Source of the DNA: Hyphomicrobiaceae bacterium UBA7697
Lineage (GTDB): Bacteria > Pseudomonadota > Alphaproteobacteria > Rhizobiales > Methyloligellaceae
Assembly: GCA_002482645.1 (NCBI GenBank)
Contig: DLGJ01000012.1
Coordinates: forward strand, 1-64,000
Length of the DNA stretch: 64,000 nucleotides
Direction: 5' to 3'
Of this stretch, positions 36,331 through 43,681 are shown in pieces. The notes below the pieces were generated by a model. It had not been told where the DNA came from. It saw only the letters and a program-made list of their open reading frames with translations, and made no database searches. Positions within the stretch are counted from its first letter, which is position 1, and every line of letters starts with the position of its first letter. The position numbers and the translations under genes were made by a program.

Positions 36331-38118
36331 CTAATGCGCGACGACGAGGCCTGTCGTCTTCGGGCGCGACATGAAGAACACCACCGGCAGGATCGCCAAG
36401 GTGCAGAGTCCGATGAACCAGAACATGTCGTTGAAGGCGAGCATCTGCGCCTGACGGGCGATCTCGTGCATGACCGCCGCGCCGGCCTGCGGATCTTGCG
36501 GAGTCAGGCCGCGCTCCGTGAGATAAGGCAGCAAGTCCTTGTTGTACGGCGTGATATGCGCCGTGAGCTCCGCGAAATGGATATGCGCCTGCCGCACGAA
36601 GAGCCAGCTGACGATGGCGATTCCGGCCGAGCCGCCGATGCCGCGCATCAAGGAATAGACGCCCGATGCTTCGTCGTATTTGGCGTTGGGGATACTGGCG
36701 AAGGCGACGGCGGTGAGCGGCACGAAGAATAGGCCGGTGCCGGCGCCTGCCAGCAGGGTCGGCGCGATGATGCCCCAGGAATCGACTTGAAGGTTGAAAA
36801 ACGCCATCGGCAATGTGCCGGCGGCGACCAGGATCAGGCCGGACGCGACGAGCCATCTCGGGTCGAAGAACCGCATCAACAGGCCGCCCGTTATGGCCAG
36901 CATCGCGGCGCTCACGAGGCCGCGCGGGATGAAGAGCATGCCCGCCAAATCCGCCGGGTAGCCGAGCAGGCGCTGTGTGAAGAGCGGCATCAGGGCCATC
37001 CAGCCGAACAGGCTGATGCCGAACAGCGTGATGGCGAGCGTGCCGGCGACGAAGCTGCGATCCTTCAAAAGCGAAAGATCGATGATGTTGTCCGGCTTGT
37101 TCCAGCCGCGCATGAAGAAGGCGATGGTGGTGAACAGGCTGACGATCGAGGCGGCGACGATCAGCTTGGAATCGAACCAATCGCGCATATGCCCCTGATC
37201 GAGCACGAATTGCAGCGTTCCCACCGCGACCACGAGGAGTCCGAGGCCGACCCAGTCCGTGCGGATATGCTTGATCGCGCGGCTCGGCAGGTAACCCAGG
37301 GATAGAAGAAGCGCGAGAACGCCCACGGGAATGTTGATGTAGAACACCATGCGCCAGGAATAGGCTTCGGTGAGCCAGCCGCCGAGAACGGGCCCGGCCA
37401 CCGGCGCAACCATGATGCCGAGGCCGAAGATCGCGAGCGCTTGGCCCTGTTTGTCGCGCGGGAACGCGTCCATCAGAATGGCTTGGCTCAGCGGCACCAG
37501 TGGCGCGCCGAACACGCCTTGAGCAAGGCGGAACACCACCATGCTTTCCAGATTCCACGCCAAGCCGCAAAGGATCGACGAAATCACGAATCCCGTGATC
37601 GACAGAAGCAGCAGGCGCCGGCGGCCGAGCCAGTTGGAGAGGAAGCCGGTCAGCGGCATCACCACGGCGGCGGCCACGATATAGGATGTGAGAATCCAGG
37701 TGACTTGATCCGGGGTCGCCGCGAACGCGCCGAGCATATGCGGCACGGCGACGTTGACGATGGTGATGTCGAGGACTTCGAGAATGGCGGTCAGCACGAC
37801 CGCGACGACGAGCGCGACGGGAGGCCGTTGATCGTGCGGCGGCGGTGCGGGCGGCTCCTTGGGCGGCTCCTTGGGCGGAGGCGGGAAGCCTGCGTCCCCT
37901 CCGCTGTGGCTGGGCGTCGCGGTGCCTTGTGCCGCGTTGAGGGCGCCCGGTTCCGGGGTCTCGACGGCGCTAGCGCCGCGAGTTGCCGCCGCGGCGGCCC
38001 GCTGGCTCTGCCCTTTGAGACGCTCGGCCTTGGTGGCCCGCTTTTTGGCCGTGCGGCCCGTACCGTGCCGGGCCTGGACCGTCCGGCCGCCGCCTCCCGC
38101 GCGTGGCTTTCGGCTCAT
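36331..38118 (-). CDS. EmrB/QacA-type drug efflux transporter (DHA2 family)
   Basis: Major-facilitator proton antiporter of 595 residues with about 14 membrane segments. Recognisable motifs are LDITIVNVAVPHM in the first helix, the motif-A region GFLSNWLGRRRLLL and the antiporter motif C GLGIMVAPVAGPVLGGWL. The first roughly 98 residues form a soluble extension, first Arg/Lys/Ala-rich and then Pro-rich (PPPPKEPPKEPPAPPP), which is longer than in E. coli EmrB. The start overlaps the stop of the membrane-fusion partner by ATGA, so the two form an EmrAB-like operon. Substrates are unknown. Confidence 0.93.
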   Translation of the reverse strand: MSRKPRAGGGGRTVQARHGTGRTAKKRATKAERLKGQSQRAAAAATRGASAVETPEPGALNAAQGTATPSHSGGDAGFPPPPKEPPKEPPAPPPHDQRPPVALVVAVVLTAILEVLDITIVNVAVPHMLGAFAATPDQVTWILTSYIVAAAVVMPLTGFLSNWLGRRRLLLLSITGFVISSILCGLAWNLESMVVFRLAQGVFGAPLVPLSQAILMDAFPRDKQGQALAIFGLGIMVAPVAGPVLGGWLTEAYSWRMVFYINIPVGVLALLLSLGYLPSRAIKHIRTDWVGLGLLVVAVGTLQFVLDQGHMRDWFDSKLIVAASIVSLFTTIAFFMRGWNKPDNIIDLSLLKDRSFVAGTLAITLFGISLFGWMALMPLFTQRLLGYPADLAGMLFIPRGLVSAAMLAITGGLLMRFFDPRWLVASGLILVAAGTLPMAFFNLQVDSWGIIAPTLLAGAGTGLFFVPLTAVAFASIPNAKYDEASGVYSLMRGIGGSAGIAIVSWLFVRQAHIHFAELTAHITPYNKDLLPYLTERGLTPQDPQAGAAVMHEIARQAQMLAFNDMFWFIGLCTLAILPVVFFMSRPKTTGLVVAH

Positions 38119-39332
38119 TGCGCCCCTTTGGCGGAGCTGTCTTCGGCTGAGCTGTCTTCGGTGCCGGCGCTTTGCGTGGCCGTGCCTTTATCGCTCATGT
38201 CCGTGGCAGGCTTGTCGGTGGCAGGCATTTCGGTAGCAGGATTGGCTTCGGCCCGTGCGCCGCCAGCGCCGCCGCCGGTGGTGTCGACCCGTACCGTGGC
38301 GGTCGCGCCGACGCGCAAGGGCCGCCGCGGATCGTTCGTGCTGGTGATCTTGATCCGGACGGGGAAGCGCTGCGTCACCTTCACCCAGTTGCCGGTCGCA
38401 TTCTCCGGCGGCAGCACCGAGAACAGCGCGCCGGAGCCTGGGCTGATGCTCTCGACCGTGCCTTGGATCGTGTAGCCGGGATACATGTCCAGCTTGATGG
38501 TGGCGGGCTGACCCTGCTGGATCCGGGCAAGGTCGGTCTCCTTGAAATTGGCATCGACCCACCAGTCGCCGGCCTCGACGAGCGGGAAGGCCGGTGTCCC
38601 GGCGCCCATGACCGCACCCGGCCGCACCCGAACGTTGGAGACCCAGCCATCGCCCGGCGCGACCACATGGGTCTTCACCCTGTCTTCCGTCGCCTTGTCG
38701 AGCTGTGCCGCCGCGCCGCGCAACTTCGCCGTGGGCGTGGTGACGACCATGTCCTTGTCCTGCGCTTCGTTGAAGGCGTCGTGGGCGTTCGCGTATGCGG
38801 CTTGGGCGTCGTGGACGGCCTTGAGTGCGTCCGTGGCCGCCGCGCTCGAGTCTGCGCCCGGCGCGTTCGCCGATTCGGCTTCGCGGTACTTGGTAAGCGC
38901 GTCGACCAAGGCGACGCGCTTGGTCTCCAATTGGTCCGCCGCCGCCTTCAGATGCTCGCCTTCGGTGCCGGCCGCGTTCAGCGCCGCGTCGAACTGGGCG
39001 CGCGCGCCGCGCAGCGCGGCCTCATAGGGCGCGGGGTCGATGTCGAACAAGGGATCGCCCTTGGAGACCTTCTGATCGTCCTCCACATAGACGCCGATCA
39101 CCGGGCCCGCGACAAGGGGTGCGATGCGCACGATATCGGCGCCCGTGTAAGCATTGTCGGTCGACGGATAGATTTCCGCGTAGCGCCAATAGGCGAGCAC
39201 GCCGCCAACTGTGAGCACGAACAGAACGGCCAGCGCGATCCAACGAAGCCGGGCCGCGCCACTCTTCGAGCTATCGATCGTGTCTTCCGAAGTATCTTGC
39301 GTGCTTGCGGAACCTTTAGCGTTCTGACTCAC
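38115..39332 (-). CDS. HlyD/EmrA-type membrane fusion protein
   Basis: Periplasmic adaptor of 405 residues with an N-terminal anchor (about residues 30-50), the family start STDNAYTGADIVRIAPLVAG, a long helical hairpin (about 100-215) and the lipoyl/barrel domain ending at about residue 350. It links the EmrB-like pump encoded next to it to an outer-membrane channel. The last 50 residues are a low-complexity tail with repeated ATEMPATDKPATDM and EDSSAEDSSAK units, absent from EmrA. It shares ATGA with the pump gene downstream and is divergent from the thiC riboswitch. Confidence 0.92.
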   Translation of the reverse strand: MSQNAKGSASTQDTSEDTIDSSKSGAARLRWIALAVLFVLTVGGVLAYWRYAEIYPSTDNAYTGADIVRIAPLVAGPVIGVYVEDDQKVSKGDPLFDIDPAPYEAALRGARAQFDAALNAAGTEGEHLKAAADQLETKRVALVDALTKYREAESANAPGADSSAAATDALKAVHDAQAAYANAHDAFNEAQDKDMVVTTPTAKLRGAAAQLDKATEDRVKTHVVAPGDGWVSNVRVRPGAVMGAGTPAFPLVEAGDWWVDANFKETDLARIQQGQPATIKLDMYPGYTIQGTVESISPGSGALFSVLPPENATGNWVKVTQRFPVRIKITSTNDPRRPLRVGATATVRVDTTGGGAGGARAEANPATEMPATDKPATDMSDKGTATQSAGTEDSSAEDSSAKGAQ

Positions 39333-39577
39333 GGTTTAGGCGACCCCAATCCAGATGGCGGCTGATTAGATCCAGTGGTGTTTTGCGCCCGTTATTCGAG
39401 CTGAAGCAAGGCATATTGATGACGAGCCTTAAACCGCCTGGACGACGGCTGCAAGTTTTGGCCTAGAGACTTCAACAAGCGGCATTTTCGGCGCGCCGCA
39501 GCGATGTGTCGCGGGGCCGTGGGCTCGTATGCCGCTGAGGCCTTTCGGAGCGAGGCGCACGGGCGTAAGCTGAGGCT
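39333..39577. other. 245-bp divergent region between efflux operon and thiC leader
   Basis: No gene seen. Promoters for both directions must lie here, but I cannot fix convincing -35/-10 pairs. Confidence 0.4.
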
Positions 39578-39579
39578 TC

Positions 39580-39685
39580 ACCGAGGGGAGCCTCATGGGG
39601 AGGCTGAGAGTCCGCCGTCGCGCTCGAACGGGACACACGCGGAGACCCTTAGAACCTGATCCGGCTCGTACCGGCGAAGGGACAG
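39580..39685 (+). promoter_or_regulatory. TPP riboswitch (THI element)
   Basis: The leader of thiC contains the core THI-box sequences: GGGGAGGCTGAGAGTCC early, and ACCCTTAGAACCTGATCCGG followed by CTCGTACCGGCGAAGGGA late, in the right order and spacing. Thiamine pyrophosphate binding should shut off thiC; the AGGAAAG ribosome site follows directly, so control is probably translational. Boundaries are approximate. Confidence 0.95.
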
Positions 39686-39697
39686 GAAAGCGACACC

Positions 39698-41563
39698 ATG
39701 AATCTCCATGACAAGACGATTGCCGCGCCCGATGTGACCACCGGGCCGCTCACCGGAAGCCGCAAGGTCCATTCTTCCCCTGGAGGCCACGGGCATTTGC
39801 ACGTGCCGCTGCGCGAGATCGCGCTCAGCAACGGCGAGGCGTTTCGCGTTTACGACTCGTCCGGCCCTTACACCGGCAGCGAAGCCGCTATCGACGTGAA
39901 ACGGGGCTTGCCGCCCTTGCGTGCGCCATGGATCGAAGCGCGCGGCGGCGTCGAGCCTTACGAAGGCCGCGCGGTCAAACCCGAGGACAATGGCGGCCTG
40001 GGCGGCAAGCATCTCGCAGAGGCGTTCGCCGTCGCGCGCGCGCCGTTGCGCGGACGTCCCGGCGCGCCGGTGACGCAGCTCGAGCTGGCCCGCGCCGGCA
40101 TCGTCACCGACGAGATGGTCTATATCGCGCACCGGGAGAATATCGGCCGGGTGCGTGCCGCCGAGGAAGCGCAAGGCCGCCTCGACGACGGGGAAAGCTT
40201 CGGCGCGGAACTGCCGGCGTTCGTGACGCCCGAATTCGTGCGCGACGAGGTGGCGCGCGGCCGGGCCATCATTCCCGCCAACATCAACCATCCCGAGAGC
40301 GAGCCGATGATTATCGGCCGCAACTTTCTTACGAAGATCAATGCCAATATCGGCAACTCCGCCGTCACCTCGTCCGTGGAGGAGGAGGTGGAAAAGATGG
40401 TGTGGGCGATCCGCTGGGGCGCCGACACGGTCATGGATCTCTCCACGGGCCGCAACATCCACACCACCCGGGAATGGATCATCCGCAACGCGCCGGTGCC
40501 CATCGGCACGGTGCCGATCTACCAGGCGCTGGAGAAGGTGGACGGCGATCCGGTCAAGCTCGATTGGGACGTCTACAAGGACACGCTGATCGAGCAATGC
40601 GAGCAGGGCGTCGACTATTTCACCATCCATGCGGGCGTGCGGCTCGGCTATATTCATCTGACGGCGGATCGTGTCACCGGCATCGTCTCACGCGGCGGCT
40701 CGATCATGGCCAAGTGGTGTCTCGCCCATCACAAGGAGAGTTTTCTCTACGAGCGTTTCGCCGACATTTGCGAGATCATGCGGAAATACGACGTTTCGTT
40801 CTCGCTCGGCGACGGCTTGCGCCCCGGTTCGATCGCGGACGCCAACGACCGCGCGCAATTCGCGGAGCTGGAGACCCTCGGTGAGCTGACGAAAGTGGCG
40901 TGGGATCGCGGCTGCCAGGTGATGATCGAGGGGCCGGGCCATGTGCCGATGCACAAGGTCAAGGTCAATGTGGAGAAGCAGCTGAAAGAGTGCGGCGAAG
41001 CGCCGTTCTATACGCTCGGACCGCTCGTCACCGACATCGCCCCGGCCTACGACCACATCACGTCGGCGATCGGCGCGGGCATGATCGGCTGGTTCGGCAC
41101 GGCCATGCTTTGCTACGTGACGCCGAAGGAGCATCTGGGCCTCCCTGACCGGGACGACGTGAAGCAAGGCGTGATCGCCTACAAGATCGCCGCGCACGCG
41201 GCCGATCTCGCCAAGGGACATCCGGCCGCGCAGGCGCGGGACGATGCGATCAGCGAAGCGCGCTTCGGCTTCCGCTGGGAGGATCAGTTCAATCTGTCGC
41301 TCGATCCCGATACGGCGCGCAGCTATCACGACGAGACCATGCCGAAAGAGGCGCACAAGCTTGCCCATTTCTGCTCCATGTGCGGGCCGAAATTCTGCTC
41401 CATGGAGATCACCCAGCAGGTGCGCGACTACGCGGCCAAGCTGAACGATGCGGGGCTGCTCTCGAGCAGCGAGGCGGTCGAGCAGGCCAAGAAGCAAGGC
41501 ATGGACGAGATGAGCGAGAAATTCCGCGAGATGGGCAGTCAGGTCTATGTGGAAGAAGAGTGA
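39698..41563 (+). CDS. thiC: phosphomethylpyrimidine synthase ThiC
   Basis: Radical SAM enzyme of 621 residues that rearranges aminoimidazole ribotide to HMP phosphate in thiamine synthesis. The unusual C-terminal cluster motif CSMCGPKFCSM (CX2CX4C) is intact. Signature blocks NFLTKINANIGNSAVTS, DLSTGRNIHTTREWI, EGPGHVPMHKV and GPLVTDIAPAYDHITSAIG are all present. The ATG at 39698 follows AGGAAAG. Expression is controlled by the TPP riboswitch immediately upstream. No other thiamine gene is in the window. Confidence 0.98.
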   Translation: MNLHDKTIAAPDVTTGPLTGSRKVHSSPGGHGHLHVPLREIALSNGEAFRVYDSSGPYTGSEAAIDVKRGLPPLRAPWIEARGGVEPYEGRAVKPEDNGGLGGKHLAEAFAVARAPLRGRPGAPVTQLELARAGIVTDEMVYIAHRENIGRVRAAEEAQGRLDDGESFGAELPAFVTPEFVRDEVARGRAIIPANINHPESEPMIIGRNFLTKINANIGNSAVTSSVEEEVEKMVWAIRWGADTVMDLSTGRNIHTTREWIIRNAPVPIGTVPIYQALEKVDGDPVKLDWDVYKDTLIEQCEQGVDYFTIHAGVRLGYIHLTADRVTGIVSRGGSIMAKWCLAHHKESFLYERFADICEIMRKYDVSFSLGDGLRPGSIADANDRAQFAELETLGELTKVAWDRGCQVMIEGPGHVPMHKVKVNVEKQLKECGEAPFYTLGPLVTDIAPAYDHITSAIGAGMIGWFGTAMLCYVTPKEHLGLPDRDDVKQGVIAYKIAAHAADLAKGHPAAQARDDAISEARFGFRWEDQFNLSLDPDTARSYHDETMPKEAHKLAHFCSMCGPKFCSMEITQQVRDYAAKLNDAGLLSSSEAVEQAKKQGMDEMSEKFREMGSQVYVEEE

Positions 41564-41569
41564 GTCTCG

Positions 41570-41872
41570 GTGCGCGCGTACAGCTTCAGCGCGGTGAGGG
41601 GCCCGGCACTGCGGGCCCTATGCCTCGCGGCGCCGATCGTCTTGACTGCCGCGCCGTCCAGCGGACAGGAACCGCCGCCGAGCGAACAATGGATGACCCA
41701 TTGCGCGCGGAACCTCGCGCCGGAGCAATTGCCGGAGGCCGTGGTCCGCAACTATTGCACCTGCATGGCCGGCCTCGGCGAGGAAGCCGAGATGCTGACC
41801 TGGTCGCAGACCGAGCTGGAGCGCTCCTACCCGCCGGCCCATGTGCAATGTCACGAAGCGGCGCGGAAGTGA
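41570..41872 (+). CDS. small secreted four-cysteine protein
   Basis: Protein of 100 residues starting at a GTG six bases after thiC. It has a signal peptide (to about residue 32, PSSGQ), then a domain with HCARNLAPEQLPEAVVRNYCTCMAGLGEEAEM and a final CHEA, giving four mature Cys. The CxxC-like NYCTCM region could form disulphides. The start may lie a few codons later. The stop TGA overlaps the ATG of the following SnoaL-like remnant. It is probably cotranscribed with thiC; no function is recognised. Confidence 0.65.
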   Translation: MRAYSFSAVRGPALRALCLAAPIVLTAAPSSGQEPPPSEQWMTHCARNLAPEQLPEAVVRNYCTCMAGLGEEAEMLTWSQTELERSYPPAHVQCHEAARK

Positions 41873-42104
41873 TGCGCGCGGAGTGGGAGATGCAAGCGGC
41901 GAAGAAACTCGGCGGCCATGTCGGTTCCGCCGATATGCAGATCGCCGTGGTGGGCGATCTCGCCCTCACGCACGACGAAATGGCGAGAACCTCAATATGG
42001 GCGACATGCCCGGCGCCGTCTCGCTCCGTGCCACGAACGTCTTCAGCAAAGAGAACGGCGCCTGGAAGATGATCGGCCACCACACGGACATGTTGCCGTT
42101 CTAG
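41872..42104 (+). pseudogene. frameshifted SnoaL/NTF2-like remnant
   Basis: Two halves of one small domain lie in different frames. Frame one from the ATG at 41872 reads WEMQAAKKLGGHVGSADMQ and then IAVVGDLALTHDE. A shifted frame from about 41985 reads NGENLNMGDMPGAVSLRATN, then VFSKENGAWKMIGHHTDMLPF and a stop at 42102-42104. The second half is the typical C-terminal strand set of SnoaL/DUF4440-type NTF2-like proteins (RATNVF...NGAWKMIGHH). The N-terminal part of the domain is also missing. The indel lies near 41975-41988. The frame change is seen directly; the family is recognised by pattern. Confidence 0.65.
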
Positions 42105-42435
42105 GGCTGAGCCGTGGCGCCGCACGACGGCTGCGGAGGAGCAGGCGCTTCAGGGGCGTGCCCTCCGCCTCTTTGCCGAGCGACAGAACGGCAGTGACGC
42201 GTGGGTTCTTCGCGTGATGGGCTAAGAGTCCCATGAGGAAGGCGCGTGCTCGCCGGATCGCGCGGACCTGTCTCGGCCGTTACGCAATGATTGCTGTGGA
42301 ACTACGAATGACCGGGAAGCGGTTGATGAGTAGATATTTGCGGACCCCTGCAACCCGTCATACATGCGAGCAGTTGGCGTCGCATTGAGGGCAGCGGTGC
42401 CCAGCTATCCGAAATCCATAGAGCGAGGTGTGATC
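42105..42435. other. 331-bp region without a supported gene
   Basis: It follows the SnoaL remnant and leads to the hydrolase gene. GC content falls towards its 3' half. I see no terminator hairpin, RNA gene or transposase fragment. Confidence 0.5.
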
Positions 42436-43413
42436 ATGAGCAGAATGCCGAAAGAACGAATGGAAAAGGCCGTAAAGCAGCTGGAGACCATTTCCCAGGA
42501 GGACTATGCCAAGGTAAAGGCCCTCGCTGAAATTGTCCGGCCGTTGCGCAGCGTGATTCACAAGACGCCGGACGATTACGGCATCAAGGGCTGGACCGAT
42601 CTCTATATTCCGTCCGACGATGGCACGCCGTTGGAAGCTTGGTACATTCCAGCCGCAGGCGGTGAAAGCGACAAACTAGTTGTCTTCAATCATGCCTTGC
42701 CCATGTGTCGGGCTGGGTTCCCTGGTCATCTCGGGGAACCCTGGAGCATGTACGACGCGGTCGAGATCGACTTTGTGCTCCAGTACAAGCATTTGACCGA
42801 CGCCGGCTACAATGTGCTCACTTACGACATCCGCAACCACGGTAATAGCGGTGCCGCGAACGGCGGCTTGAGCGGAATCGGTCAATGGGAGTGGCGCGAT
42901 TGCGTCGGCGTAAAGAAATATGTGGACCACCATCCCACGCTTTCAAAGATGAAGGTCGGCCTCTATAGCCAGTGCATGGGTGGCAACGCCCAATACCATG
43001 CGATTCATCGCCGCCCGGACCTCTTCGAGAATGTCAGATGCATGGTAAGTCCGATGGTGGTGTCCATGGCCGCGATTTACGACGCCTTTTCGGAACTGCA
43101 AGACGTCAACCAATATCAGGAGCTGATCGATCTCGAGTTGCTCAAGATGGGCGGCTTTGTCGCAGCCGAGATGACCCCGCATCTTTGGGCGGCGAGTGTG
43201 AAAATGCCGGTGCTGATGATTCAGGTTCTCGAAGACGCGTGGACGCGAAATCCCGAGGATGCGCAAACGACCTTCGACCTATTGGGGAGTAACGAGAAGG
43301 AACTGTACTGGATCGAAGGCACCACGCGGCGCTTCAAGGACGGCTATAACTACTTCGGACGACACCCGGAAAACGTCATTGCCTTCTTCGACAGGTACAT
43401 GACGACGGCTTAA
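42436..43413 (+). CDS. alpha/beta hydrolase with cysteine nucleophile
   Basis: Protein of 325 residues. An N-terminal helical region (1 to about 45) precedes an alpha/beta-hydrolase core: LYIPSDDGTPLEAWYIPA, LVVFNHALPM (oxyanion region), YNVLTYDIRNHGNSG, and the nucleophile elbow LYSQCMGGNA with Cys180 where esterases have Ser. The acid is probably in the VLEDAWTR region and the His near the C-terminus (GRHPENV). Cys nucleophiles occur in dienelactone-hydrolase-like enzymes. Base composition is visibly less GC-rich than its neighbours, which suggests transfer. The ATG at 42436 was taken over 42364 because the upstream residues look non-coding. Substrate unknown. Confidence 0.82.
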   Translation: MSRMPKERMEKAVKQLETISQEDYAKVKALAEIVRPLRSVIHKTPDDYGIKGWTDLYIPSDDGTPLEAWYIPAAGGESDKLVVFNHALPMCRAGFPGHLGEPWSMYDAVEIDFVLQYKHLTDAGYNVLTYDIRNHGNSGAANGGLSGIGQWEWRDCVGVKKYVDHHPTLSKMKVGLYSQCMGGNAQYHAIHRRPDLFENVRCMVSPMVVSMAAIYDAFSELQDVNQYQELIDLELLKMGGFVAAEMTPHLWAASVKMPVLMIQVLEDAWTRNPEDAQTTFDLLGSNEKELYWIEGTTRRFKDGYNYFGRHPENVIAFFDRYMTTA

Positions 43414-43681
43414 GAGACCCGAGCGCGCGGTGCGGAGAGTATCCACGGCTGCCGCGCTTGGCGGCGCGCGAGATGAAAATTCCCGAGGCCGCGAGTCGCG
43501 GACCGTCGTCCTCCTTCGCCGGAAGAATCGTCCGGTCAACGCTCTCGCCGTTCTCGTCTTCACGCGCGCCTGCCGTCAATCTTCCTCATTGTCGTGCGTA
43601 GTGTCCGCCGCGGCCGGGCAACGGGCTGATATCCAATGGAAGTCTTCAATAGTGGGGCTAAAAAAGGTATCTGACTGAACC

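Noticed and set aside
36787..38475. Plus-strand open frames opposite the EmrAB-like operon
   Set aside because: Their translations are Ala/Arg/Gln-rich antisense products without recognised motifs.
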